From assembly GCA_963780045.1 (NCBI GenBank), contig CAVZZZ010000001.1:1116001-1180000 (forward strand): 64,000 bases of DNA. Reading direction: 5' to 3'. Each line of letters starts with the position of its first letter. Positions within the stretch are counted from its first letter, which is position 1. The notes under the pieces were generated by a model that saw nothing but the letters and a program-made list of their open reading frames with translations, ran no database searches and had not been told where the DNA came from. Position numbers and translations under genes: made by a program. This document shows positions 16,765 to 25,841 of this stretch, piece by piece. Source of the stretch: JANXQG01 sp963780045 (GTDB lineage Bacteria > Planctomycetota > Planctomycetia > Pirellulales > Thermoguttaceae).

Positions 16765-18939
16765 ATGGACGTGCTCACGTTCAGGCGGGCCGGTATCGCG
16801 TCGGCGGTCCTTCTATCAGTTTGCGGGGTGGCGCGGGCAGCCGAGTACTCCTGGAATGTTGCCGTTGGCGACTGGTCTGCGGCGACAAACTGGACGGGCG
16901 CGATCTCTCCCTCAGCCAGTGACGACGCTTGGATTACCAACGGCGGCACGGCGAACATCACGCAAATGGGCGAGACTTGCAACAATCTCTACCTCGACGG
17001 TGCCAGCAGTCTGCAAATAACGAGCGGAACTTTCACGGTATCGAATAACGCCTATGTCGGCTATTCTGGGGTGGGCACCTTCGCGCAGTCGGGAGGCAGG
17101 AATTCGCTTCCCTCCGGCTATCTCATGGTTGGTTGGAACCCCGGCGGGAATGGAACCTACAGTCTCAGCGGCAACGGGCTTCTCACGGGCGCATACGGCG
17201 AATTCGTCGGTTATTACGGCGCGGGGAGCTTCTCGCAGTCTGGCGGCACGAATTCGCTCTCGTCGTCGAGCAACCTCTATCTTGGCGCAAGCACCGGCGG
17301 TAACGGCAGCTATAGTCTCAGCGGCAGTGGGCTCCTCTCGGGCGCAGAACGAATACGTCGGCTATTCTGGGGTGGGCACCTTCGCGCAGTCGGGAGGCAG
17401 GAATTCGCTTGGGTCCGGCTATCTCGATCTTGGCGGTCTTCCTAGCGGAAATGGAAGCTACAATCTCACTGGCAGCGGGCTCGTCTCGGTCGCGCAGTAC
17501 GAATACGTGGGCTACTCGGGCACGGGCAGCTTTACGCAGTCCGGCGGCACGAATTTACTACCGTCCGGCAATGGCTTTCTCTATCTTGGCTGGAACGCCG
17601 GCAGCAGCGGCAGCTACAGCCTCGGCGGCAGCGGGCTGCTCACGAGCTCAAGCGAATACGTCGGCTATTCCGGCACGGGAAGCTTCGTTCAGTCGGGAGG
17701 CAGGAACTCAGTTTCCGTTCTTTGGGTCGGCGAATACACCGGCAACGGCAGCGGCAGCTACAACCTCGACGGCAGCGGCCTCATCTCGGCGCGCTGCAGG
17801 AATGGGTCGGCTGGTCCGGCGCGGGCAGCTTTACGCAGTCCGGCGGCACGAATTCGCTTGCGGCGTCCGGCTATATTCGTCTTGGCGGGAGCTACAACCT
17901 CAGCGGCAGCGGGCTTCTAACGGGCGCGAGCAACGAATACCTCGGTGGTTCCGGCACGTGCAGCTTCACGCAGTCGGGAGGGACGAATTCGCTCTCGTCC
18001 GGCAATCTCGATCTCGACGGGTATGGCGGTGGCAATGGGAGCTACAATCTCACTGGCAGCGGGCTTCTCGCGGGCGCGAGCAGCGAATACGTTGGCGATT
18101 CTTGGACGGGGAGCTTTTCGCAGTCTGGCGGCACGAATACATTGCCGTTCGGTGTTCTCTATCTCGGCTTGAACGCCGGCAGCAGCGGCAGCTACAGCCT
18201 CGGCGGCAGCGGACTGCTCACAGGCGCGATTTCGGAATACGTGGGCTATTCGGGCACGGGAAGCTTTACGCAATCCGGCGGCACGAATTCGGTATCGGGC
18301 ACGCTGATCCTCGCGCAATTCGCCGGCTCGACGGGAACTTACAATCTCAACGGCGGTCTTCTGAGTCTGGCCGGGCTAACTGCGGGTTCGGGCACGGGAG
18401 CGCTGAACTTCGGCGGCGGTACGCTGGGTGCCGCTGTTCCCTGGTCTTCGTCGGTCAACATGACCCTCACCGGCAGCGGCGGCAATGCGGCCGTGGATAC
18501 CACGGGCGGGAGCATCGCCCTATCGGGCAATCTGTCTGGCCCCGGCGGTCTGACGAAGACCGGTGCCGGCACGCTGATTCTCAGCGGCAGCGATAACTAT
18601 ACGGGCGGGACAAACGTGCTTGCCGGCACGCTGATTGTCGATTCCAGCAAGGCCCTACTCGCGGGCACAAACCTGACGGTCGGCACGGAGGCGCGTTGGG
18701 CCTTTGGCCCCGTGGAAGAAGCGGCCCCGTTGGTTGCGGGCGCTGCGGACAGCGTGCCGGAGCCTTCCACGTTGGCACTGCTTGGCATGGGTGCTCTTGC
18801 GCTCTTGTGTTGCTTGGGGGGAGCGGGAAAGACTGAACCCCTACGGCAGATTATTAGCCTGCCGCGCCACCAAGACGCGGGCCGCTCTCCAAAACGGAGA
18901 GCGGACAAAATGATGTCCTCGCGTGTCCATGTAGTTTAA
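16765..18939 (+). pseudogene. PEP-CTERM protein of tandem beta repeats, two frameshifts
   Basis: Start ATG 16765 (binding site AGGTAGGGA) encodes a signal peptide and AEYSWNVAVGDWSAATNW. Then come about ten tandem units of 40-50 residues with the pattern EYVGYSGTGSFTQSGGTNS, a variable stretch, and GSYSLSGSGLL. Near the end TKTGAGTLILSGSDNYTGG is the autotransporter-associated beta-strand repeat. The C-terminus has the exosortase sorting signal VPEPSTLALLGMGALALL followed by basic residues. The protein should be surface-sorted by an exosortase (EpsH/XrtA class; not in this window). The frame shifts near 17345 and near 17790. Repeat-rich GC DNA is error-prone, so real pseudogenisation is unproven. 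It is carried as cargo inside the mobile element. Confidence 0.8.
18882..18904. terminator. 9-bp hairpin at the end of the PEP-CTERM gene
   Basis: Perfect stem CCGCTCTCC/GGAGAGCGG with an AAAAC loop, overlapping the last codons of the PEP-CTERM gene and followed by an A-rich stretch. On the minus strand it would be preceded by A and have no U tract. The 180 nt between it and the GTG at 19122 are noticeably AT-richer than the preceding gene and hold no coding sequence. Confidence 0.4.
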
Positions 18940-19121
18940 GAGACGGCGCATTCATAAAAGGTTCTGTGTTTTACGCACACGACCCCACTTATGGTGGAAA
19001 TCGGTCTGGCTGCGAAGCCGTTAAAATGCTAGAATTCCAGGGCTACCACTTGCTTTTGGCATTCCGGCTGCTCATCATAGATTCTCTGTGAACTGGTCCA
19101 AATACTGGGCAGGTTAGCATA

Positions 19122-19601
19122 GTGATTAAGCCAACGCTCCAAGCGCTTGTATTAGCGGACCACGTTTACGTTGACAAAATGACGAATAAATTCGTCATTG
19201 CGGGGACATACCATCAACTCGGTGTAGTGCCCCGACCTGCTGCCCAGGAAGCGGCTCCAGAAATCAGCGGTGGTATGCGAAAGCTACAACTACATGAAAT
19301 ACTCGGGTACGTTAGCACATTTGTTTACATCAGCCTTACTAATATCCGTGGAAACGTCCCGCTGGAATTGAGGTACGTGAGCCTCAGCGATCACTCTGTT
19401 CTCCTTAAAATGGAGATAATGATTCCCGGAGACGACGATCCTCTCAAGACATGGGAAATGGGGATGCAAGTACCTCCGCTTCCTAGTGTTGTCGGAGTTT
19501 ATGCGATGGAGCTACTGTTCCAAGACGAACCCCTTGGATCACACCGTGTACAAGTTGTTGAGATACAACCACCACACCAAAAAGAGGAAGGCCAAGCATG
19601 A
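19122..19601 (+). CDS. DUF6941-like protein
   Basis: A 159-residue protein starting at GTG 19122 with AGG nine bases upstream. The opening ALVLADHVYVDKMTNKFVIAGTYHQL matches in character the uncharacterised family DUF6941 (short cytoplasmic proteins beginning 'ADxVYxDxxTGKxxIxGxF'); the remaining beta-strands (VPLELRYVSLSDHSVLLKM, VGVYAMELLFQDEPLGSHRV) fit a single beta-sandwich domain. Function of the family is unknown. Its stop codon overlaps the start of the HicB-like gene (ATGA at 19598-19601), so the three genes 19122-20141 form one translationally coupled operon. Base composition is lower in GC than the rest of the window, suggesting separate acquisition. Confidence 0.6.
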   Translation: MIKPTLQALVLADHVYVDKMTNKFVIAGTYHQLGVVPRPAAQEAAPEISGGMRKLQLHEILGYVSTFVYISLTNIRGNVPLELRYVSLSDHSVLLKMEIMIPGDDDPLKTWEMGMQVPPLPSVVGVYAMELLFQDEPLGSHRVQVVEIQPPHQKEEGQA

Positions 19602-19897
19602 CAGTCCTTGCAGACAAAAACATCACCGATATGCAATGGTCGAAGCCGGACAGGTCAGCGCGTGAATGCACGTTGTGGATGCACGTCGATGAAGACGGCG
19701 GCTACTCTGTTAGTTCTCCCTCGCTTCCTGGACTGGTTGCGGAAGGCGACACAATTCCCGATGCGCTAAACAACGCGCGCGAGGCCGCCAAACTTTTGAT
19801 TACACTTTATTTGAATGAGGGTAGCATCCCCTGGCAAAAGGCGATTGAGCCGGCCCCTAGTGGCGTCATTGAGAGGCGCATAGTAGTGCATGACTGA
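19598..19897 (+). CDS. HicB-family antitoxin
   Basis: A 99-residue protein. GGYSVSSPSLPGLVAEGDTIPDALNNAREA is the partial RNase-H-like fold of HicB antitoxins: strand, 'P-x-L-P-G' turn, then the helix in which A-x-x-N-A-x-E-A is typical. There is no C-terminal DNA-binding extension of the ribbon-helix-helix type, only a short tail. HicB binds and neutralises the HicA mRNA interferase. Here the antitoxin gene comes first and overlaps the toxin gene by 8 nt, the reverse of the E. coli order but known elsewhere. Confidence 0.8.
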   Translation: MTVLADKNITDMQWSKPDRSARECTLWMHVDEDGGYSVSSPSLPGLVAEGDTIPDALNNAREAAKLLITLYLNEGSIPWQKAIEPAPSGVIERRIVVHD

Positions 19898-20141
19898 GTT
19901 GCCCAGGCTTCCGGTTGACAAGGTTGTCGCGGTGCTGGCGCACTTCGGGTTTTATGAAGTCGCACCGACGAACGCAAGCTTCCGCGTTGTGCAGAAGCGA
20001 AACCAACTTGTCGCGATTCCAGTCCCGAAGGGGACGACTTTAAGAAAGGGAACGCTCCGACTGGTAATTCAAGCGACCGGACTTACAGAAGATCAATTCT
20101 TAGAGTCACTCGCAAGAGACGGCGCACAACCTCAGCCCTGA
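19890..20141 (+). CDS. HicA-family toxin lacking the catalytic histidine
   Basis: An 83-residue protein with the HicA layout: LPRLPVDKVVAVLAHFGF at the start, a central beta hairpin with IPVPKGTTLRKGTLRLVIQATGL, and the final helix DQFLESL. HicA toxins are dsRNA-binding-fold mRNA interferases whose histidine lies in a G-S-H-x-x-x motif after the first strand. Here that stretch reads TNASFRVVQK: the histidine position is occupied by Phe. The protein is therefore probably not an active nuclease, though RNA or partner binding could persist. Overlaps the HicB gene by 8 nt. Confidence 0.75.
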   Translation: MTELPRLPVDKVVAVLAHFGFYEVAPTNASFRVVQKRNQLVAIPVPKGTTLRKGTLRLVIQATGLTEDQFLESLARDGAQPQP

Positions 20142-20407
20142 CTGTTTAACCGTCCCTCCGCAGCGGTTACCGTGATCGCAACGGCTTGGCTAGTGTTCCG
20201 GAAGAGAAGCTAGCAACGATTCATAATCGAGCACACTCTTAGGACGCTACCGACCGCCCCGATTCTTGAATCGGCCGAAAAAACGCGGTAAACTGACAAT
20301 TGCCGAGTGCCCGCGTGTTGCAACGCGACGGGCTGAACCGACCAGGGCGACCGTTTCTGTTTTCGCGGTCCCCCTGGCCGGGCTCCGGCTAGAAAACAGG
20401 TTCTCCC

Positions 20408-21196
20408 ATGTCGGACGCACCGGCGCAACAGCGACTTGTCGATCACATTGAAGAGTTCCGCAGGACATTGGGCGTTGGTTGGGACGATCCGTCAGACTGG
20501 CCACCGGATGAATTCATACCATTGTCGAGTCTTGGGCCGCAGATTCTATGCGTAGGAGGGGATAGGATGATTCCCCTCCGGTTTCTACCATCCATCAGCG
20601 TGGACCGAGACACGGCGGCTGGTATCCTCGATAACCTTGTCAGGCTAGATTTCATCACGGATGCAACGCGGCTCCGTAATGCGCTAGATCGTTTCTTCGC
20701 GGTCAGAGACTGGGGGTTTCTCGTGCCGTCACGGAACGATGTCGAAGGCTGGAAGGGAATTCAGCGGCGGTACGTGCAACCGTTGCGTCATCGCGGAGGG
20801 CAATTGGCGGCGGTTCTTGCTGAGATTAGCGATGCAGTCAAAGACTCGATATGCTCAACTCCCGCCGCAGCCCCAAGCGGTCCCCAGGCGGCGGCTGATG
20901 AATCGGCCGCGGCGACGGCGGCGGCTGGCAAGGGCGTGTCGTTGCTCGATGCTGCGTTAGTTCTCACCGAAGAGGACCGCGCACTTTCTATCGAGAAGAA
21001 AAAAGCCTGGCAAAAACTTCGGACCCCACAACTTCCGTGTAGCGTCGGCTATTGCCCAAATCATCGCCAAGTGAAACTGTTCGCACCGTCCGCACTTGCG
21101 GATTTTCTGGAAAAAGTCGAAAGTGAGCCGTTGTGTAGGCAACACAAGTTGCGGCAACGACTTGCGGCAAAGGCCAGAGAGCCGCGTCAACGGTAA
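20408..21196 (+). CDS. Hypothetical protein with paired CxxH motifs
   Basis: A 262-residue protein I do not recognise. Residues 1-140 are a globular alpha/beta region (HIEEFRRTLGVGWDDPSDWP near the start). Residues 150-180 are an Ala-rich linker. The C-terminal 60 residues contain CPNH and, 30 residues later, CRQH, the spacing of a small zinc-binding module, with basic residues at the end. Such a layout is common in accessory proteins of mobile elements, possibly nucleic-acid binding. The 266 nt before it (20142-20407) contain a 7-bp hairpin (20259-20274) and no gene. It precedes the coupled topoisomerase cluster in the same orientation. Confidence 0.55.
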   Translation: MSDAPAQQRLVDHIEEFRRTLGVGWDDPSDWPPDEFIPLSSLGPQILCVGGDRMIPLRFLPSISVDRDTAAGILDNLVRLDFITDATRLRNALDRFFAVRDWGFLVPSRNDVEGWKGIQRRYVQPLRHRGGQLAAVLAEISDAVKDSICSTPAAAPSGPQAAADESAAATAAAGKGVSLLDAALVLTEEDRALSIEKKKAWQKLRTPQLPCSVGYCPNHRQVKLFAPSALADFLEKVESEPLCRQHKLRQRLAAKAREPRQR

Positions 21197-21278
21197 ACCG
21201 TCAGCAAAAACCGTTCGCAACCGTCCGCAGTAGCCTTTCATCGTCACAATTGCTTCCAGACTTAGGGAGCAACGAACG

Positions 21279-21485
21279 ATGGACGCCTACATTCTGGAAA
21301 CGCTCGTTTCAACGGGTTGGCGACGGTCAGGGGAAACCTATTGGTCCCTCGACGCTGCACTTGCGGCTGGGCACCGATTGATCCGCCGCAAGCTGGCGCG
21401 TCAAATCCGAGTCCTACCCGTTCGCGTTGACAGCAACGCCGTTGCGGAGCTGCCCGCCCAATCTTCCGGGGAGGCGGCAAAATGA
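21279..21485 (+). CDS. Small protein, first gene of the topoisomerase cluster
   Basis: A 68-residue protein starting at ATG 21279, with GGGAG about 12 nt upstream. It reads ETLVSTGWRRSGETYWSLDAALAAGHRL..., a compact alpha/beta pattern, ending Glu/Ala-rich. No known family. Its stop overlaps the next start as ATGA (21482-21485), so it is translationally coupled to the HTH gene and through it to the topoisomerase. Confidence 0.55.
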   Translation: MDAYILETLVSTGWRRSGETYWSLDAALAAGHRLIRRKLARQIRVLPVRVDSNAVAELPAQSSGEAAK

Positions 21486-21733
21486 GACAGGCTCGCCCCG
21501 TCAACCCGGCTCCGCCCCTCGGCAGCGTCCACAGTGACGAGCTACTGCCCGCCCGCGAATTCTGCCGGCGCATGGGAATTGCAAAGGCGGCATGGTCCGC
21601 GCTGCTCCACCGCGGGTTCCCCGTGATTCCTTGCGGCAAGCAGCGATTCGTTGACGGTGGCGCGGCCCTGGCTTACTTTCGCGCCCTGACTGATCGGCAG
21701 AACGGCGACGGCGACGGAGGGCATGGCGAATGA
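21482..21733 (+). CDS. Helix-turn-helix, excisionase-like protein
   Basis: An 83-residue protein. Residues 22-70 (LPAREFCRRMGIAKAAWSAL, then RGFPVIPCGKQRFVDGGAALAYF) read as a winged HTH of the AlpA/Xis/MerR-like class: first helix, turn, recognition helix, then a wing with V-x-x-G-x-x-R-F and a final helix. Such proteins act as recombination directionality factors or as replication/transcription regulators of plasmids and islands. Start overlaps the upstream stop (ATGA) and its own stop overlaps the topoisomerase start (ATGA, 21730-21733). Confidence 0.6.
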   Translation: MRQARPVNPAPPLGSVHSDELLPAREFCRRMGIAKAAWSALLHRGFPVIPCGKQRFVDGGAALAYFRALTDRQNGDGDGGHGE

Positions 21734-24453
21734 CGACCTCTCGCACGGATGCCGGACGCCAACCGGCCACCCTCGATCGCACGACCTTCCAGACATCGCG
21801 GCTATTGGACTTTTGCAGCGAGAAGGAACTGACCAGACAGACCGGGCACGACCGGGACGAGTGGCCGTTGGTCATCTTGAAGGAATTGCTTGACAACGCC
21901 TTGGACTGTTGCGAAGAGGCCGGCATAGCGCCGGAAATCTCCGTCACCGTTGGCAAGCGCGGAATCAGCATCAGCGACAACGGCCCCGGCATCCCCGTCG
22001 AAACGGTCAAGGGCCTACTCAACTATTCGGTCAGGGTGTCATCCCGCGAAGCCTACGTATCCCCCACCCGCGGCGCACAGGGCAACGCGCTAAAGACCAT
22101 TCTCGCCATGCCCTTCGTCTTGGACGCCGGTAGCGGCCGGGTAGACATCGCGGCGCATGGGCAGCGGCACGAAATCACGTTTGCCGTTGACTGCGTAGCG
22201 CAGCGGCCGGTCGTCAACTGCCAAACCCTTCCCGATGAAAATGTAAAAGCCGGGACTTCGGTAACGGTCTACTGGCCGGATTCAGCAAGCGAAATCCTGG
22301 CCGACGCCAAGGCCCGTTTTTTACAACTTGCCAACGATTACGCTTGGCTGAATCCCCACCTTGCTCTTGCCGTCGATTGGCAGGGCGACGGCGGCACGAC
22401 GGATGCCACCGCGCCCGGCTGGTGCAAGTGGGGGCCGAACGAGCCGACTTCTCCGCATTGGTACGGCGCGGAAGAGTTTGAACGGCTGGCGGCGGCTTAC
22501 GTGACGCACGACCGGGAACGCGGCAGGGACCGCTCCGTCCGCGAACTGGTCAGGGAGTTCCGTGGCTTGACGGGCACGGCGAAACAATGCGCCGTCTTGG
22601 AGGCCACCGGATTGACTCGGACGAGCCTTTCTGCACTTGCCAACGGGCACGGGCTAGAGCGCGACGTGTTGGCCGGTCTACTCGCTTCGATGCGAGCCAA
22701 CAGCAAGCCCGTCAAGCCGGCGCAACTCGGCATCATCGGCGAACCGCACGTTCGCACCCGGCTTGAACAAGCGGGCTGCGATATGGCGACGTTCCGTTAC
22801 CGCAAGGCGGCCGTAGTGGGGCGCGACGGCTTGCCGATGGTGGTTGAGACCGCCTTTGCAATGCAGGACGAAGAACACGATGAGCGGCGTCTGATAACAG
22901 GGGTCAACTGGTCCGCGGCAATCGTGAATCCCTTCCGCAATCTGGGCGGCGGCAGCAAGTGGAGCAACGGCGGGCTAGACGCGCTACTGGAAAGGCAGCG
23001 CGCCGGAGACGACGCGCCGGTCGTCTTCCTGTTGCACCTGGCACACCCGCGGGTCCGCTACACCGACCACGGCAAGAGCACCGTGGCAATGGCCGGCATG
23101 GACGGCGACACGATCGTCAAGCTGGTGGAGTCAGTTACCGATACATGGTGCAAGCAACGCAAGCGGGAAGAGCGGGACAACCGCGCGGCGATGAACCGGC
23201 GGCAAGCCTTTGCAAGGACGACGAAAGTTTCTGTGAAAGAGGCAGCTTGGCAGGTCATGCCGGTAGCCTACGCGAAGGCGGCCGGCACGGTCGGCACAGC
23301 GACGGCGCGGCAAGTCTACTATCAGGCCCGCGGGCCGATTCTGGAAATGACCGGCAAGACCGCGCTGGACGCGCAATATTTCTCACAGACTTTGCTCCCC
23401 GAATATCAGCGGGGGCATCCCGAAGAAACCGCCGGCTGGGATGTAGTCTATGACGCCCGCGGCGACTTCTGCGAACCGCACACCAGGAAGAGCGTTCCCC
23501 TTGGAACCTTGGAAGTCAGGGGATACCTCGCGGATGCAATGGGGCGTAGCGTGGCGGGAATCCGGCGGGACTTCTCTTTCGACTGGGGCAAACAGGACTG
23601 CGGCCCGCGTGAATTGTTCGGGGCCTTGCTCTACATCGAAAAGCAAGGCTTTGACGAGCTATTCCGCAAGGTGAAACTTGCCGAGCGTTTTGACGTTGGA
23701 ATCTTAAGCGCGAAAGGCCAGTCAGTCACCGCTTGCCGTCACTTGGCGGACGAATTGTGCGGGACTTACGGGATACCGTTGCTCGTCTTGCATGACTTCG
23801 ACCTGGCCGGGTTGAACATTCTGCACACGCTGCGAAACGATACCCGCCGATACGAATTCAAGAACGAGTTTGACGTTATCGACTTCGGCTTGCGGCTGGA
23901 CGACGTAGAGCTATGGGAACTGGAATCGGAAGGGGTTTGCTACGGTCGCACGAAATCCGGGGAAGCGAAAGACCCGCGGGACCGGCTGGCGACCGTCGGC
24001 GCGACGGACGAAGAGGCGGAATTCCTTTGCAGCGATGAAACCGGCGTTGGCTGGTGCGGGCAGCGAGTGGAATTGAACGCTTTCACTTCGGACAAGCTGA
24101 TTGAGTGGATTGAAAGCAAGCTGACGGCCGCGGGAGTCAAGAAGGTGGTGCCCGACCGCAAGGCCCTGGAAAAGGCTTACCTCCGTGCGCTACAGGGCGA
24201 GCTGCTGCGCGATCGGCTGGACGTACTCGCCAAAGTGACAGCCGACGAAGCCACTAAAGCGAAGCTTCCGGCGAAACTTGACGAGCTGGTCCGGCGGCGG
24301 TTCAAGACGGACCCGGCGCAATCATGGGTCGATGCAATCGCGGCGGAGGCAGCGGCGAATTGTAAGAAACGCAAGGATCGAAGAGGCGAAATTCAGCAAG
24401 CTAAAGCGCCATCCGCAAATCGCGCGAATCTTACAAAGGGGCCACGTCGATGA
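21730..24453 (+). CDS. Fused type IIB topoisomerase (Topo VI B+A, Topo VIII-like)
   Basis: A 907-residue single polypeptide joining both Topo VI subunits. B part: GHKL ATPase with N-box LKELLDNALD (residues 50-59), DNGPGIP (83-89) and a G2/lid-like RGAQGNALKT (114-123); an H2TH-like helical region then LGIIGE (333-338); transducer with the switch-lysine pattern YTDHGKS (Lys449). A part: 5Y-CAP domain with T-A-R-Q-V-Y-Y (Tyr530/531, the position of the DNA-cleaving tyrosine) and a Toprim domain with Glu637 (YIEKQGF) and the acidic pair in HDFDLAG (Asp689, Asp691). All catalytic residues of a type IIB enzyme are present. Such fusions (Topo VIII) are known from free or integrated plasmids. Coupled by ATGA overlaps on both sides. 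Confidence 0.85.
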   Translation: MTTSRTDAGRQPATLDRTTFQTSRLLDFCSEKELTRQTGHDRDEWPLVILKELLDNALDCCEEAGIAPEISVTVGKRGISISDNGPGIPVETVKGLLNYSVRVSSREAYVSPTRGAQGNALKTILAMPFVLDAGSGRVDIAAHGQRHEITFAVDCVAQRPVVNCQTLPDENVKAGTSVTVYWPDSASEILADAKARFLQLANDYAWLNPHLALAVDWQGDGGTTDATAPGWCKWGPNEPTSPHWYGAEEFERLAAAYVTHDRERGRDRSVRELVREFRGLTGTAKQCAVLEATGLTRTSLSALANGHGLERDVLAGLLASMRANSKPVKPAQLGIIGEPHVRTRLEQAGCDMATFRYRKAAVVGRDGLPMVVETAFAMQDEEHDERRLITGVNWSAAIVNPFRNLGGGSKWSNGGLDALLERQRAGDDAPVVFLLHLAHPRVRYTDHGKSTVAMAGMDGDTIVKLVESVTDTWCKQRKREERDNRAAMNRRQAFARTTKVSVKEAAWQVMPVAYAKAAGTVGTATARQVYYQARGPILEMTGKTALDAQYFSQTLLPEYQRGHPEETAGWDVVYDARGDFCEPHTRKSVPLGTLEVRGYLADAMGRSVAGIRRDFSFDWGKQDCGPRELFGALLYIEKQGFDELFRKVKLAERFDVGILSAKGQSVTACRHLADELCGTYGIPLLVLHDFDLAGLNILHTLRNDTRRYEFKNEFDVIDFGLRLDDVELWELESEGVCYGRTKSGEAKDPRDRLATVGATDEEAEFLCSDETGVGWCGQRVELNAFTSDKLIEWIESKLTAAGVKKVVPDRKALEKAYLRALQGELLRDRLDVLAKVTADEATKAKLPAKLDELVRRRFKTDPAQSWVDAIAAEAAANCKKRKDRRGEIQQAKAPSANRANLTKGPRR

Positions 24454-24587
24454 GTGCCTACGCTTTCACCCTGCCCCGAAGTTTCGACCCCTGCGAGTTT
24501 CTTGCCCCACCGGCTATGGACCCGGGCCGACGATGCCCGTTGGCTTATGAGTACCATCCTCGTCAAGACGGCCAACCGCGATATTGA
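24450..24587 (+). CDS. Possible 45-residue coupled peptide
   Basis: ATG 24450 overlaps the topoisomerase stop as ATGA, the same coupling used by the previous three genes. The product is 45 residues (MSAYAFTLPRSFDPCEFLAP...), with no recognised family. It overlaps the probable start of the polymerase-like gene (24547) by 41 nt, which is unusual for two real genes, so it may be only a leader that carries ribosomes to 24547. Confidence 0.3.
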   Translation: MSAYAFTLPRSFDPCEFLAPPAMDPGRRCPLAYEYHPRQDGQPRY

Positions 24588-25711
24588 CGTTTGGGGACTG
24601 GTCCGGCTGGATTCTCAGATCATGCGGCGCGTGATGTACAAGCACGACGCGCCGAAGATAGTGCAATCCCTGGAGCGCGGCGGCGCGATAGAAACAGCGG
24701 CCTGACTGCGCCGGCGTCAAGTGCAAGGGCTACCGACTCGCGCAGCGATACATGGGGGACCGATGCGTCCGCACGCCGATTACCGACCCGCGGCTATTGG
24801 AACGTATCGAACGCGAGCGGCAACGGATGGGCCCTCAGGAGCGCGAAACCCGATGGCTGCCCATTCACTACCGCCTGAACGATGAGCAACGCTGTCTTAC
24901 TATTGACGCGGCTGCCGACGCGATACTTGACGGACTGCCGACGCATACGCGACTCTGCCAAGACGTGCTCATCGGGCGAATCCGCCGGCGTGACTTCGTG
25001 TTCTCGGTCGGTACGACGCGCCGCGTGTTCAACGCAATCACCGGCCTGAAGCGCGAACTACGCACCGCCCTGCGGATCGACGGCGCGGCGCTGGGGAGCG
25101 TTGATATTCGATGTGCTCAGCCCGGTTTGCTTGCCATAATCTTGAACGAGAGTATCCCCCCAAGTGTGCCAAAGCCACGGGCTACATATAAGCATGACGC
25201 CGCTGCTCTCCCCTCCCCGCTCCCCTGCCTCCCTGCCGCGTACCTCGCTCCCCTCGTCCCCTCGCTTGCCTTTGCCGACGTTGCCGATTTCTGCGCGTCG
25301 GCTGCCTCCGGGTGCCTTTACGAAAGGCTCGTCTTGCTGTCTGGACTGCCCCGCGAGTTCGTCAAGAAGCGGTTTCTGGTGGACGTGCTTGCAATGAAGG
25401 GCAGATACCCGAGCAAAGTGGAGCGTGCTTTCCAAGCTGAGTTCCCCACTGTCCACCGCGCCATACGCTACATCAACCGCGCCGATCATGGCGAGCTTAT
25501 CCGACTGTTGCAACGCATGGAGGCATGGCTCGTGGTCGAAACCGTGTCGCCGCGGCTGGTCGGGCGCGTGCCGTGTATCACGCTTCACGATGCGATCTAC
25601 AGCACGGGCCCGAACCTGGCAGCGGTTGAAAGCGCATTCCTGGAAACATTCGACGCCATTGGGTGCCGACTCAGTTTGAAAGTGGAGGCCGCGCCCATAT
25701 TCGAGCGGTAA
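24547..25711 (+). CDS. Divergent family-A-like polymerase, one frameshift
   Basis: Reconstructed product about 388 residues: ATG 24547 (MSTILVKTANRDID) to near 24690, then the frame that continues through GVKCKGYRLAQRYMG to 25711; a one-nucleotide shift in GAAAC joins them. The N-terminus looks like a winged helix (PKIVQSLERGGAIE). Three later blocks resemble the palm/fingers motifs of single-subunit family A polymerases: motif A-like VDIRCAQPGLLA (Asp codon at 25103), motif B-like REFVKKRFLVDVLAMKG followed by FPTVHRAIRYIN, LQRMEAWLVV, and motif C-like ITLHDAIYS. There is no 3'-5' exonuclease domain. Similar uncharacterised proteins occur on mobile elements. Polymerase activity is inferred. 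A Pro/Leu-rich insertion from C-rich DNA (25200-25270) precedes motif B. Confidence 0.55.
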
Positions 25712-25812
25712 ACGTTCATGGTAGCCCCGATGCGGCGATACGTCCAAAGCATCGACACCGCGGCGCCGCGTGGCAAAGACGGGCTACAGTGAAGAAAATT
25801 CAAGAGGTCCGC

Positions 25813-25841
25813 TTGACGTTCCAAGTGGACACGCCGATAAT
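25813..25841 (+). promoter_or_regulatory. Sigma70-like promoter ahead of the integrase
   Basis: TTGACG (25813-25818), 17-nt spacer, GATAAT (25836-25841), about 210 nt upstream of the integrase ATG. The region 25712-26053 between the polymerase-like gene and the integrase otherwise holds only a 130-codon open frame of unlikely composition and a GC hairpin (GGCCGGCAA repeated at about 25850 and 25870). Confidence 0.5.

Noticed and set aside
24450..24587. Treating the 45-residue coupled peptide as a firm gene
   Set aside because: It overlaps the likely start of the polymerase-like gene, so it is listed only with low confidence.
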